Shown one piece after another: positions 20,040-28,806 of a stretch of 64,000 nucleotides of DNA. Both the position numbers and the translations under genes were made by a program. The notes under the pieces were generated by a model that had not been told where the DNA came from, made no database searches, and saw nothing but the letters and a program-made list of their open reading frames with translations. Numbering within the stretch: the stretch's first letter is position 1; every line of letters begins with the position of its first letter. Origin of the DNA: Pseudomonas sputi (lineage in GTDB: Bacteria > Pseudomonadota > Gammaproteobacteria > Pseudomonadales > Pseudomonadaceae); contig NZ_BQHI01000020.1 in the NCBI RefSeq assembly GCF_021603585.1, positions 34,024 to 98,023 of the forward strand, written 5' to 3'.

Positions 20040-20070
20040 GATCGTTCCCGCGCCATGCGCGGGAACGATC
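20040..20070. repeat. 31-bp palindrome, GATCGTTCCC type (copy 2)
   Basis: Perfect arms GATCGTTCCCGCGC/GCGCGGGAACGATC around CAT; a variant of the family. It lies between the AGE epimerase start and the end of ureJ. Confidence 0.85.
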
Positions 20071-20081
20071 AGAGGTGCAAT

Positions 20082-20654
20082 TCAGCCGGCCAGCAACCAC
20101 GCGCCTGTCACCGCCGAAGCGGCGCCGGCCAGTCGTACCAGCGGCGCGGCCGCCTGAGGCAGAAAACGCACGACGGCATAACCCGCCGCATGCAGTGCAG
20201 CGGTCGCGACCACGAAACCGGCGGCATACGCCCATGGGCTCGACATGTCCGGCAACTCGAGGCCGTGGGCCACGCCGTGGAACAGCGCAAACAGCGCCGT
20301 CGCCGCCACGGCCATTACCAGTGGCGGACGTACCGCCAAAGCCACCGCCAGACCCAGGGCCAGCACCGAGGCGGCAATCCCGCTTTCCAAGGCCGGCAGC
20401 GCCAGCCCTTCAAAGCCGAGCAGGCCGCCGATCAACATGGTGCCAACGAACGTGCATGGCAGCGCCCAGCGTGCGGCGCCTTGCTGTTGCGCGGCCCACA
20501 AACCGACGGCCACCATCGCCAGCAAATGGTCGAGGCCGCCGATCGGGTGGCTGATGCCGGCGACCAGGCCAGAGTCGCCGTGGCCGGGGTGGGCGAAGGC
20601 CAGGGCCGGGGTCAGCAGCAGTGCGACGGCGCCGAGAATACGTTTGAGTGTCAT
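20082..20654 (-). CDS. ureJ: HupE/UreJ family protein, putative nickel permease
   Basis: A 190-residue membrane protein with a signal peptide (residues 1-21), then HPGHGDSGLVAGISHPIGGLDHLL, the metal-binding opening of the HupE/UreJ family, and about six further helices with a second HGVAHGLELP motif. UreJ/HupE proteins are thought to bring nickel across the membrane. Its place at the end of the ureEFG unit fits nickel supply to urease. It lies 27 bases after ureG. Confidence 0.92.
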   Translation of the reverse strand: MTLKRILGAVALLLTPALAFAHPGHGDSGLVAGISHPIGGLDHLLAMVAVGLWAAQQQGAARWALPCTFVGTMLIGGLLGFEGLALPALESGIAASVLALGLAVALAVRPPLVMAVAATALFALFHGVAHGLELPDMSSPWAYAAGFVVATAALHAAGYAVVRFLPQAAAPLVRLAGAASAVTGAWLLAG

Positions 20655-20681
20655 GGATAAGCTTCCTTGTTGAGCAGTGAA

Positions 20682-21296
20682 TCAGGCTGCAGTCAGCAGG
20701 CCCTGGCGTTCGATGAAGGCGATGATGTCTTCCAGGCCCTGACCGGTTTTCTGGTTGCTGAACACGAACGGCTTGCCGTTGCGCATGCGTTGGGTGTCGC
20801 TGTTCATCATCTCCAGCGAGGCGCCGACCAGCGGCGCAAGGTCGATCTTGTTGATCACCAGCAAATCGGATTTGCAAATGCCGGGCCCGCCCTTGCGCGG
20901 CAGCTTGTCGCCGGCCGACACGTCGATCACGTAGATGGTCAGGTCGGACAGCTCCGGGCTGAAGGTCGCGGACAGGTTGTCGCCGCCGGACTCCACCAGG
21001 ATCAGGTCCAGCCCCGGAAAACGCCGGTTCAACTGATCCACCGCTTCGAGGTTGATCGAGGCGTCTTCGCGGATCGCCGTGTGTGGGCAGCCGCCGGTTT
21101 CCACGCCGATGATCCGCTCCGGCGCCAGGGCTTCGTTGCGCACCAGAAAGTCGGCGTCTTCGCGGGTGTAGATGTCGTTGGTGACCACCGCCAGGTTGTA
21201 GCGCTCGCGCAGCGCCAGGCACATAGCCAGGGTTAACGCGGTCTTGCCGGAACCGACCGGGCCGCCGATGCCGACGCGCAGGGGTTGTGTGTTCAT
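20682..21296 (-). CDS. ureG: Urease accessory GTPase
   Basis: A 204-residue SIMIBI-class GTPase. The P-loop [14 protein letters not shown] is near residue 11, the metal-dimerisation CPH motif in [15 protein letters not shown] near 70, and the guanine motif [10 protein letters not shown] near 145. UreG dimerises with nickel and GTP and hands nickel to the UreABC-UreDFG complex. Belongs to the ureE-F-G-J unit. Confidence 0.97.
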   Translation of the reverse strand: MNTQPLRVGIGGPVGSGKTALTLAMCLALRERYNLAVVTNDIYTREDADFLVRNEALAPERIIGVETGGCPHTAIREDASINLEAVDQLNRRFPGLDLILVESGGDNLSATFSPELSDLTIYVIDVSAGDKLPRKGGPGICKSDLLVINKIDLAPLVGASLEMMNSDTQRMRNGKPFVFSNQKTGQGLEDIIAFIERQGLLTAA

Positions 21297-21319
21297 GTGC
21301 TTCTCCAGATAAAAAGGCC

Positions 21320-21994
21320 CTAGGAACGGAACAGGCGGCTGTACTGGCGCTCATGGGCCATGCACGCCAGGGACAGACCGAACGCGGCGCTGCCGAGGTG
21401 TTCGGGATTGATTCGGGTGGCGTCCTGCTGGGCCTGTTGCAGCAGCGGCAGCAGTTCGCTGGTCAGGCGCTGGGCAGCTTGCTGGCCCAGCGGCAGGGTT
21501 TTCATCAGCACCGCGAGCTGGTTTTCCAGCCAGCTCCACAGCCATGCGGCGAGGGCGTCCTGCGGACTGATCTGCCAGGCGCGGGCCGCCAGTGCCCAGC
21601 CAAGGGCCAGGTGCGGTTCGGCGCAGCGTTCAAGGAAGTCCCGCGCAGCCTGATCGAGTTCGGGCAAGCCGTTGAGCAATTGCTGCAACGAGTAGCCCAT
21701 CTGCCGGCTCTCCAGATGCAGTTCGCGGGTTTCGCGGCTGGCGCGGTGGCTTTCGCACATACGCAGCAGCTCGTCCCAGTTTTCCTGCGCAGCAGCCTGG
21801 CAATGGGCGAGCAGCATGGGCGCCTCGAATCGCGCGAGGTTGAGCAGCAATTGATCGCTGATCCAGCGCCGGGCGCTGTCCGGACTGTCGACGCGACCGT
21901 TATCCACCGCCATTTCCAGGCCCTGGGAATAGCTGTAGCCGCCAATCGGCAATTGCGGACTGGCCAGGCGCAGCAGCGCCCAGGCCGGGTTCAC
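21320..21994 (-). CDS. ureF: Urease accessory protein UreF
   Basis: A 224-residue all-helical protein with the UreF opening [21 protein letters not shown] near residue 8. UreF bridges UreD and UreG in the activation complex and gates GTP hydrolysis. It starts with GTG at 21994, overlapping the ureE stop as GTGA, which indicates coupled translation. Confidence 0.95.
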   Translation of the reverse strand: MNPAWALLRLASPQLPIGGYSYSQGLEMAVDNGRVDSPDSARRWISDQLLLNLARFEAPMLLAHCQAAAQENWDELLRMCESHRASRETRELHLESRQMGYSLQQLLNGLPELDQAARDFLERCAEPHLALGWALAARAWQISPQDALAAWLWSWLENQLAVLMKTLPLGQQAAQRLTSELLPLLQQAQQDATRINPEHLGSAAFGLSLACMAHERQYSRLFRS

Positions 21995-22491
21995 AAACGG
22001 ACGCCGAACTGGTGGAGTTTCGGCGCGTAGTTGAAGTCTTCGTCACCGTGTCGCGAATGATGATGGCCGCCACCGTAGGCGCCGTGTTCCGGCTGGAACG
22101 GCGCTTCGATCGATTCCACAGCGGCGCCGAGCTGTTCAAGCATCGCCTTGAGCACGTAGTCGTCGAGCAGGCGCAACCAGCCGTCGCCCACTTGCAGGGC
22201 AACGTGGCGATTACCCAGGTGATAGGCGGCGCGGGTCAGTTCAAAGGCGTTGGCGCAGGTGACGTGCAGCAATTGTTCGGGGCGGGCGCAGACCCGGACG
22301 ATCCGGCCATCTTCGGCTTGCAGGCACTCGCCGTCATACAGCGGCGGCTGACCGCGCTCCAGAAACAATCCGACGTCTTCGCCTTCGGCACTGAAACAGC
22401 GCAGGCGGCTTTTGCTCCGGGCTTCGAAGGTCAGGTGCAACTCGGCGGCCCAGACGGGTTGGGGGTCGATTCTGCGATGAATCACCAGCAT
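21991..22491 (-). CDS. ureE: Urease accessory nickel chaperone UreE
   Basis: A 166-residue protein with an N-terminal peptide-binding-like domain (MLVIHRRI to about 70) and a C-terminal metal-binding domain with ANAFELTRAAYHLGNRHVAL, giving the interface histidine, and a His-rich tail (GGGHHHSRHGDED). It binds nickel and passes it to UreG. The ATG at 22491 has GGAAG upstream and is preferred to the frame start 24 bases earlier. First gene of the accessory unit. Confidence 0.95.
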   Translation of the reverse strand: MLVIHRRIDPQPVWAAELHLTFEARSKSRLRCFSAEGEDVGLFLERGQPPLYDGECLQAEDGRIVRVCARPEQLLHVTCANAFELTRAAYHLGNRHVALQVGDGWLRLLDDYVLKAMLEQLGAAVESIEAPFQPEHGAYGGGHHHSRHGDEDFNYAPKLHQFGVRL

Positions 22492-22615
22492 CGGAAAGCT
22501 TCCAGCAATGGACAATGCTCAGGCTAGAGCAAGGGGCTTGCCAATCGGACGAGACGTAGGAAAACCCTGACGGAGCCGAGTGGATGTTTCAAGATGTTGC
22601 AGGATTGTGAGGTGT

Positions 22616-22647
22616 TTTGGTGCATGAAGTTTTTTTCATGCACCAAA
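22616..22647. repeat. Perfect 13-bp inverted repeat upstream of ureE
   Basis: Arms TTTGGTGCATGAA and TTCATGCACCAAA separated by GTTTTT. No T run follows on either strand, so it is not a classical terminator. It sits 125 bases before ureE and just after the desT-like gene. Confidence 0.7.
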
Positions 22648-22688
22648 CAGGAGCCGGCGTGGGGCCGGGGAGGACAGCTCGGTAAGAA

Positions 22689-23321
22689 CTATTCGGTACT
22701 GCCGAGCCCTTGCCAGTGCTTCAACCCGATAAAGATGAAGCGCAGTTGCTGGGTGATCTTCGCCTGTGGCGTCAGATGTTCGGGCAGGGCTTCGGCGGGC
22801 GGGTCGATGATGTCCGGCAGGGTGGCGAACACCGATTTGACGATCAGATCGGCCATCACGCTCAGGCCCTCGCGATTGAGGTGCTGGAGCTTGGGCATCA
22901 AGGCCAGATCCGCTGCCAGGTCGGAGCTGATGTCTTCCCGCAAACGGCCAATGGCCTGACGCACCGGCAACGATCCGCCGTACTGCTCGCGGGCCAGAAA
23001 CAGAAATTGCGAACGGTTGGCACTGACCACGTCGAGGAAGATCCTTACCGACGCATCGATGATCCCGCCCATGACGAATTCGTTGTGCCGCACCAGGCGG
23101 ATGGTTTCGCGAAAGGTCTGACCGACTTCGCTGACCAGTTCCAGACCGAGTTCGTCCATGTCGGCGAAATGCCGATAGAAACCGGTGGGCACGATGCCGG
23201 CGGTTTTCGTCACTTCACGCAGGCTCAGGCTGCCGAATCCTCGGCCGCTTTCCATCAGGTGGCGGGCAGCGTCCATCAGGGCGTTGCGGGTCTGTTGTTT
23301 CTGTTCGGCGCGGGGCAGCAT
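22689..23321 (-). CDS. desT: TetR-family regulator, DesT-like
   Basis: A 210-residue TetR regulator. The helix-turn-helix region GFGSLSLREVTKTAGIVPTG (about 25-44) is followed by FYRHFADMDELG. The ligand domain carries NRSQFLFLAREQYGGSLPVRQAI, which I recognise from P. aeruginosa DesT (PA4890), the sensor of acyl-CoA saturation that controls the desCB desaturase genes. As in PAO1 it is next to ureE. No desaturase gene adjoins it here. The start MLPRAEQKQQTRNALM is chosen over an upstream in-frame Met by family similarity. Confidence 0.82.
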   Translation of the reverse strand: MLPRAEQKQQTRNALMDAARHLMESGRGFGSLSLREVTKTAGIVPTGFYRHFADMDELGLELVSEVGQTFRETIRLVRHNEFVMGGIIDASVRIFLDVVSANRSQFLFLAREQYGGSLPVRQAIGRLREDISSDLAADLALMPKLQHLNREGLSVMADLIVKSVFATLPDIIDPPAEALPEHLTPQAKITQQLRFIFIGLKHWQGLGSTE

Positions 23322-23446
23322 CGCAGGGTGTGTTCTTAGGCAAGACAAGCGCCGCACTCTAGCAAATCGGCTTTGTCGGCGTCGAACGGCAGCGGGGAGA
23401 TGGAAGCGGGAAATCGCGACTTCTTTATACAGGCTGCTGAAAAGTC

Positions 23447-23479
23447 AAAAGCCCAATCCGGGGATTGGGCTTTTTTTCC
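23447..23479. terminator. Intrinsic terminator downstream of the repeat protein gene
   Basis: Stem AGCCCAATCC/GGATTGGGCT with a two-base centre, flanked by a T run on the plus strand and TTTT (as AAAA) on the minus strand, lying just past the stop of the minus-strand repeat protein. Confidence 0.85.
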
Positions 23480-23493
23480 AGGCCGCCATGGGC

Positions 23494-24000
23494 TTAGCTC
23501 AAAGCGCTGTTGCGTTCGATCACACGGTCACCACCGCCTTCAGCGAGGGTCTGGCCTTGTGGAGTGCGGTCGCCGCCATCCGATGCCAGGGTCTGGCCTT
23601 GTGGGGTACGGTCGCCACCATCCGATGCCAGGGTTTGGCCTTGTGGAGTGCGATCGGAACCATCAGATGCCAGGATTTGACCTTGTGGCGTGCGATCCGA
23701 ACCGTCTTGAACCAGACCTTTCTCTTCCAGACGATCACGGCCGCCTTCTGCGACGAATTGGCCTTGTGGGGTCTTGTCGTAGCCGTCTTGAACCAGACCT
23801 TTTTCTTCCAGGCGGTTGCGACCGTTCTCAGCGAGGGTCTGGCCTTGTGGCGTGCGGTCACCGCCATCAGCAGCCACGGTCTGGCTGAACACCGAGTGGC
23901 TGGTTTTGACTTGCGGAGTTGCTTGATCGGCAGCTGGCAGAGCGAAAGCAGTGCTGGCCAGCATCGAGAGGGTAAGACTGAGCAGAAGTTGGCGTTTCAT
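23494..24000 (-). CDS. Secreted protein of tandem 13-14-residue repeats
   Basis: A 168-residue precursor with a Sec signal peptide (1-20, ending AFA). The rest is nine short units of two kinds: type A, such as SDGGDRTPQGQTLA (six copies), and type B, such as ENGRNRLEEKGLV (two), ending with a degenerate copy. Four units near the C terminus are nearly identical at the DNA level with a 42-base period. It is hydrophilic and low in cysteine, so probably extended or disordered in the periplasm. No known domain was recognised. It is one gene with its own terminator. Confidence 0.8.
   Translation of the reverse strand: MKRQLLLSLTLSMLASTAFALPAADQATPQVKTSHSVFSQTVAADGGDRTPQGQTLAENGRNRLEEKGLVQDGYDKTPQGQFVAEGGRDRLEEKGLVQDGSDRTPQGQILASDGSDRTPQGQTLASDGGDRTPQGQTLASDGGDRTPQGQTLAEGGGDRVIERNSALS
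23547..23714. repeat. Four tandem 42-bp coding repeats
   Basis: Units begin at 23547, 23589, 23631 and 23673. The first three are almost identical, the fourth more diverged. They encode the type A repeat units and could expand or contract by slippage without breaking the frame. Confidence 0.85.
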
Positions 24001-24382
24001 GATGGGTTGCTCCTTGGGAGGGCGATAAAGTGGGTACGAGGGCAATGCTACTCTCGATAAGTCGATATAAAAGTTCATAAACACAATGGTAATAATCAAC
24101 AGAATTGATTGTTCGCCTGGGAGGCTCTAGCTCGGGCGTTTCAGGCGGGCGGTTTTGCACTGCAGTGGGTATTTTCCACCCACTTGCGCTCCGCAAAAGT
24201 GCGGGCCCGGTAACGTCGACTCGACCGATCGGTCAGAATGGCGACCGTTTTTCCCCCTCGACGGGGCTTTGGATTAAACCTGCGGGCTGTTTGTCAGTCA
24301 CAGATTTCATGAGGGCCATCACGGCCTGCCGTCTCAGCTGCGTCGTGCCAATGGATGCAGTCGCCTTCAGGAGCTTTGTGCA
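24001..24382. promoter_or_regulatory. 382-bp divergent region, repeat protein / AsmA
   Basis: AT-rich sequence around 24040-24115 probably carries the promoter of the repeat-protein gene. A short inverted repeat, GTGGGT/ACCCAC, lies at 24165-24183. AGGAG precedes the AsmA start. Open frames in the gap lack ribosome sites and look accidental. Confidence 0.5.
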
Positions 24383-26458
24383 ATGACGCGCACGCGTAAA
24401 ATCTTCGCCTGGACCTTCGCCACCCTTGTGCTGCTTCTGGTGGTGCTGGTGTTGATCATCGTGTTTTTCGACTGGAACCGGATCAAACCGCCGCTCAACG
24501 CCAAGGTTTCGGAAGAGTTGCACCGACCGTTCGCCATCAACGGCAACCTGTCGGTGGTCTGGCGGCGCGAACTCGACGAGGGCGGCTGGCGCGCCTGGGT
24601 GCCATGGCCGCATGTGGTGGCCGAAGACCTGACGCTGGGCAATCCGGACTGGTCGAAGCAGCCGCAGATGGTCACCCTCAAACGGGTCGAGCTGCGCATC
24701 TCGCCACTGGCCTTGCTGGCGCAACGAGTAACGATCCCGCGTATCGACCTGACCGAACCCAATGCGCAATTGCAGCGTCTGGCCGATGGCCGCGCCAACT
24801 GGACCTTCACGTTCGATCCCAAGGACCCGAATGCCGAGCCCTCGAACTGGGTGGTCGACATCGGTGCCATCGGCTTCGACAAGGGCCACGTCACCCTGGA
24901 TGACCAGACCCTCAAGACCAATCTCGACCTGTTGATCGATCCGCTGGGCAAGCCGATTCCGTTCAGCGACATCGTCGGCGACAAAGCGGCGAAAACCGCG
25001 CAGGACAAGGGCGGCGCACCGCAGGATTACGCCTTCGGCCTGAAAGTCACCGGCCAGTACCACGGCCAGAAACTCGCCGGTCAGGGCAAGATCGGCGGCT
25101 TGCTGGCGCTGCAGGATGCGCGCAAACCGTTCCCGTTGCAGGCCCAGGCGAAGATCGGCGATACCAGCATCGAACTCGCCGGTACCCTGACCGATCCGCT
25201 GAATCTCGGTGCCCTCGATCTACGCCTGAAACTGGCGGGTGCAAGCCTCGGCAATTTGTATCCGCTGACCGGCGTAACCCTGCCGGACACCCCGCCTTAT
25301 GCCACCGACGGCCATTTGATCGCCAAGCTGCATGAGCCGGGCGGCGCGCAATTTCGCTATGAACAGTTCAACGGCAAGATCGGCAGCAGCGACATTCATG
25401 GCGATCTGGCCTACGTCGCCAGTCAGCCACGGCCGAAGCTGAGTGGCGCGCTGTTGTCCAATCAACTGTTGTTCGCCGACCTCGCGCCGCTGATCGGTGC
25501 CGACTCCAATGCCAAGCAGAAGGCCCGTGGCGGTGAAAGCAAGCAGCCTGCGGATAAAGTCTTACCGGTGGAAGAATTCAAGACCGAGCGCTGGCGCGAC
25601 ATGGATGCCGACGTCGAATTCACCGGCAAGCGCATCGTCCACAGCGAAGAACTGCCGTTCACCGACCTTTATACCCACCTGAAACTCAACGACGGCGAAC
25701 TGAGCCTTGAGCCGCTGCGCTTCGGCGTGGCCGGTGGCAACCTGGATGCACAGATTCGCCTCAACGGTCGTACCGAGCCACTGGAAGGTCGGGCCAGACT
25801 GACCGCGCGCAAGTTCAAGCTCAAACAGCTGTTCCCGACCTTCGAACCGATGAAGACCAGTTTCGGCGAACTCAACGGCGATGCCGACATTGCCGGTCGC
25901 GGCAACTCGGTGGCCAAGCTGCTGGGCGGTGCCAACGGCAACCTGAAGATGCTGATCAACGACGGCGCGATCAGCCGTGAGTTGATGGAGCTGGCCGGCC
26001 TCAATGTCGGCAACTACGTGGTCGGCAAGATCTTTGGCGACAAGGAAGTGAAGATCAACTGCGCGGCGGCGGACTTCGATATCAAGACCGGTCTGGCGAC
26101 GACGAGACTGTTTGTGTTCGATACCGAGAACGCAATCATCTACGTCGACGGCACAGCGAACATGGCCACCGAGCAACTGGATCTGACGGTGACGCCGGAA
26201 TCCAAGGGCTGGCGCCTGATTTCCCTGCGCTCGCCGTTGTACGTGCGTGGCAAGTTCATCAAGCCGGATGCCGGGGTGAAAGCGGTGCCGTTGATGTTGC
26301 GCGGGGCGGGAATGGTGGCGCTGGGCGTGATCGCCGCACCGGCGGCGGGGCTGCTGGCGCTGGTGGCGCCGAGTGGTGGCGAGCCGAATCAGTGCGCGCC
26401 GTTGCTGGAGCAGATGAAGGCGGGCAAGGCGCCGGTGACCGTCAAACCCACTCAATGA
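24383..26458 (+). CDS. AsmA family inner-membrane-anchored protein
   Basis: A 691-residue protein with an N-terminal membrane anchor (about 8-28), then FFDWNRIKPPLNAKVSEELHR, the AsmA opening, a long beta-rich periplasmic body, and the C-terminal AsmA signature region (LLGGANGNLKMLINDGAIS to GWRLISLRSPLYVRGKF). AsmA-like proteins form hydrophobic-groove bridges thought to move phospholipids from inner to outer membrane. AGGAG lies nine bases before the ATG. It is a single gene ending near a palindromic repeat. Confidence 0.9.
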   Translation: MTRTRKIFAWTFATLVLLLVVLVLIIVFFDWNRIKPPLNAKVSEELHRPFAINGNLSVVWRRELDEGGWRAWVPWPHVVAEDLTLGNPDWSKQPQMVTLKRVELRISPLALLAQRVTIPRIDLTEPNAQLQRLADGRANWTFTFDPKDPNAEPSNWVVDIGAIGFDKGHVTLDDQTLKTNLDLLIDPLGKPIPFSDIVGDKAAKTAQDKGGAPQDYAFGLKVTGQYHGQKLAGQGKIGGLLALQDARKPFPLQAQAKIGDTSIELAGTLTDPLNLGALDLRLKLAGASLGNLYPLTGVTLPDTPPYATDGHLIAKLHEPGGAQFRYEQFNGKIGSSDIHGDLAYVASQPRPKLSGALLSNQLLFADLAPLIGADSNAKQKARGGESKQPADKVLPVEEFKTERWRDMDADVEFTGKRIVHSEELPFTDLYTHLKLNDGELSLEPLRFGVAGGNLDAQIRLNGRTEPLEGRARLTARKFKLKQLFPTFEPMKTSFGELNGDADIAGRGNSVAKLLGGANGNLKMLINDGAISRELMELAGLNVGNYVVGKIFGDKEVKINCAAADFDIKTGLATTRLFVFDTENAIIYVDGTANMATEQLDLTVTPESKGWRLISLRSPLYVRGKFIKPDAGVKAVPLMLRGAGMVALGVIAAPAAGLLALVAPSGGEPNQCAPLLEQMKAGKAPVTVKPTQ

Positions 26459-26473
26459 TTTTCCGGATCGTCA

Positions 26474-26504
26474 GATCGTTCCCACGCAGAGCGTGGGAAC
26501 GATC
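26474..26504. repeat. 31-bp palindrome, GATCGTTCCCACGC type (copy 3)
   Basis: Perfect copy between the convergent AsmA and ferritin-like genes; probably also serves as a transcription or decay barrier. Confidence 0.9.
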
Positions 26505-26516
26505 AGCTTGCGGGGA

Positions 26517-27047
26517 TTAGAGGTCTTTCAGGATATCGGCCATGTCATCGGCATGCTCTTCTTCCTGAGCCAGGATGTCTTCGAAGATCCGGCGCGTGGT
26601 CGGATCCTTTTCACCGATGTACTGGATGATCTCGCGGTAGCTGTCGATGGCGATCCGCTCGGCGACCAGGTCCTCATAGACCATCTCTTTCAAGGTGTTG
26701 CCGGCCACGTATTGCGCGTGGGACATCTTCGACAGCAAGTCCGGGTTGAACTCGGGTTCGCCGCCCAGTTGCACGATGCGCTCGGCGAGACGGTCGGCGT
26801 GTTCGGCTTCCTGAGTGGCGTGCTCGAGGAACTCGTCGGCGGCCACGTTGGCTTTCAGGCCGTTGGCCATGAAGTAGTGGCGCTTGTAGCGCAGGACACA
26901 GACCAGTTCGGTGGCCAGCGACTCGTTGAGCAGACGCAGCACTTCTTCACGGTTGGCGCTGTAGCTTTCGGTCACCGCGCCATTTTCCACGTGCTGGCGG
27001 GCGCGCTCGCGCAGGGTTTGAACATCAGACAAATGCAGATCACTCAT
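26517..27047 (-). CDS. Ferritin-like di-iron protein (bacterioferritin family)
   Basis: A 176-residue four-helix protein. Carboxylate/histidine metal motifs occur in the right order: ATEL in LNESLATELVCVLRY, EAEHADR, VAERIAIDSYREI and EEEHADDM. This matches the PA4880-type proteins annotated as probable bacterioferritin; a haem-ligand methionine is not obvious. It probably oxidises and stores iron or protects against peroxide. GGAGACT precedes the ATG. Confidence 0.88.
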   Translation of the reverse strand: MSDLHLSDVQTLRERARQHVENGAVTESYSANREEVLRLLNESLATELVCVLRYKRHYFMANGLKANVAADEFLEHATQEAEHADRLAERIVQLGGEPEFNPDLLSKMSHAQYVAGNTLKEMVYEDLVAERIAIDSYREIIQYIGEKDPTTRRIFEDILAQEEEHADDMADILKDL

Positions 27048-27145
27048 TTCAGTCTCCTGGAGGCTAATCCGATTGGCGTCACGTTCTGCTGACGTGATCG
27101 TTACCTGGTTGTGAGTGATGAACGCTGCAAAAAGTTTTGTCGGAT

Positions 27146-28048
27146 TCAGCGCGGCACATGTCCGGAAAGCTGCGCCTCTTCGCGCAGCCAGGCAAAAAAC
27201 GCCTTCACCGGCGGGTGCCGCTCACGGCCCGGTACGCAAAGTGCGCTGTAACCGGCGCCATCGACCTGCACCTCACCCTTGTACGGCACCAGCAGACCGC
27301 TGGCGACGCTCTGCGAAACGAGGATGTTGCTCGCCAGCACCAACCCTTGTCCGGCAATGGCCGCCTGCAGGGCGTAATGCTCTTCGTCGTATTCGCGGAT
27401 GGCCGGGTGCTGATTCAGCCAGTTCTCGCCTGATTGCGCGCACCACGCTTCCCAGCCGTGGGCGTACAGTTTCGAGTTGTGCCAGTGCACGCTGATCAGC
27501 GCCGGGGTGCGGCGGGCGGCCAGTGCCACTTGTTCCGGCGAGCCGTACACGCCGAACGATTCATCGAACAGGCACAGCCCGTAGAGGTTCGGGTAATCGT
27601 CGAGGCTGTAGCGCAGCACCAGATCGACGCTGGCGTCCTGGTGCAGGTCGATCACTTCGCAATGCGTATCCAGCCGCACATTGATGTTCGGGTGTTTTGC
27701 ATAAAACCGCCCCAGGCGCGGCACCAGCCACAACGCGGCGAACGCGGCGGTGGTCGACAGCGTCAGGCTGCTGCCACTGCGTTGCGGGCGCAGGGTGTCG
27801 ACGCTTTGCGCCACCTCCAAAAATGCGCCGTGCAGGCTGCGGAACAGCCGCTCGCCGCCCTCGGTCAGGCGCACCTGACGCGGCAGGCGTTCGAACAGCG
27901 CCACGCCGAGCCAGTCCTCCAGCGAGCGGATCTGATGGGAAATCGCCGTCGGCGTCACCGCCAGTTCTTCGGCGGCCGCCTTGAAACTCAACAAGCGCGA
28001 GGCGGATTCGAACGCGCGCAGGGCGGTCAGGGGCAATGAAGCGAACAT
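27146..28048 (-). CDS. LysR-family regulator (GcvA-like)
   Basis: A 300-residue LysR regulator with an N-terminal winged helix (LLSFKAAAEELAVTPTAISH near 18-37) and a GcvA/AmpR-like effector domain. It is divergent from the azoR-SMR pair with a 119-base gap, so that pair is its likely target. Confidence 0.9.
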   Translation of the reverse strand: MFASLPLTALRAFESASRLLSFKAAAEELAVTPTAISHQIRSLEDWLGVALFERLPRQVRLTEGGERLFRSLHGAFLEVAQSVDTLRPQRSGSSLTLSTTAAFAALWLVPRLGRFYAKHPNINVRLDTHCEVIDLHQDASVDLVLRYSLDDYPNLYGLCLFDESFGVYGSPEQVALAARRTPALISVHWHNSKLYAHGWEAWCAQSGENWLNQHPAIREYDEEHYALQAAIAGQGLVLASNILVSQSVASGLLVPYKGEVQVDGAGYSALCVPGRERHPPVKAFFAWLREEAQLSGHVPR

Positions 28049-28167
28049 GAAAACTCCACGGATGAAATCAATTCATCCCGACTGATTTTTGCTCATTTGA
28101 GGCGATGCCTGAGTGGCTGCAATCTGGCGCCACACCGTCAATCAAGTCTAGTCCCAAGGAGATTCAG

Positions 28168-28806
28168 ATGAGCAAGATTCTTGCGATCCATGCCAGCCCT
28201 CGCGGTGAGCGTTCCCATTCACGGCGTCTGGCAGAAAGCTTTCTCAGCGCCTGGCAAGTCCGTCATCCACAGGCTCAAGTGACTCGCCGCGAGGTGGGGC
28301 GGGCGGTGATTCCGGCGGTCAATGAAGCGTTTGTCGCGGCGGCGTTTTACCCCGAGCCCGAGGCTCGACCGCTGACGATGCAGGCCGATCTGGCCCTCAG
28401 CGACCAATTGGTGGGCGAGGTGTTCGATCACGACCTGCTGCTGATTTCCACGCCGATGTACAACTTCAACGTGCCCAGCGGCCTTAAGGCTTGGGTCGAT
28501 CAGATCGTGCGGTTGGGCCTCACGTTCGATCACACCCTCGACAACGGCATCGCCCAATACACGCCGCTGTTGCACGGCAAGAAGGCGCTGATCGTTACCA
28601 GTCGCGGCGGTTTCGGATTCGGCCCGGGTGGCGAGCTGGAAGCGCTGAACCACGCTGATCCATGGTTGCGCACCGCGCTGGGTTTCATCGGCATCAACGA
28701 CGTCACGGTGGTCGCCGCCGAGGGCGAGGAATCCGCCGAGCGCACCTTCGCGGTGTCAGTGGCCGAGGCCGAGCAGCGCTTGCTCGACCTGGCCCGGGCG
28801 TTCTAG
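28168..28806 (+). CDS. azoR: FMN-dependent NADH-azoreductase
   Basis: A 212-residue flavodoxin-fold reductase. Visible FMN contacts: [17 protein letters not shown] (9-25), [19 protein letters not shown] near 97, and TSRGGFGFG near 142. AzoR reduces quinones and azo compounds with NADH. AAGGAG fixes the ATG at 28168. Its TAG stop directly abuts the GTG start of the SMR gene, implying coupled translation. Confidence 0.93.
   Translation: MSKILAIHASPRGERSHSRRLAESFLSAWQVRHPQAQVTRREVGRAVIPAVNEAFVAAAFYPEPEARPLTMQADLALSDQLVGEVFDHDLLLISTPMYNFNVPSGLKAWVDQIVRLGLTFDHTLDNGIAQYTPLLHGKKALIVTSRGGFGFGPGGELEALNHADPWLRTALGFIGINDVTVVAAEGEESAERTFAVSVAEAEQRLLDLARAF

Noticed and set aside
22616-22647. The perfect inverted repeat considered as an NtrC site
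   Set aside because: NtrC sites read GCACC...GGTGC; here the half sites are in the opposite order (GGTGCA...TGCACC).
23547-23714. Regular 42-bp repeats considered as a CRISPR array
   Set aside because: There are no unique spacers; the repeats are contiguous and in frame within a secreted protein gene.
24105-24386. A 93-codon frame upstream of AsmA
   Set aside because: No Shine-Dalgarno sequence, poor codon use and overlap with the AsmA start; likely accidental.
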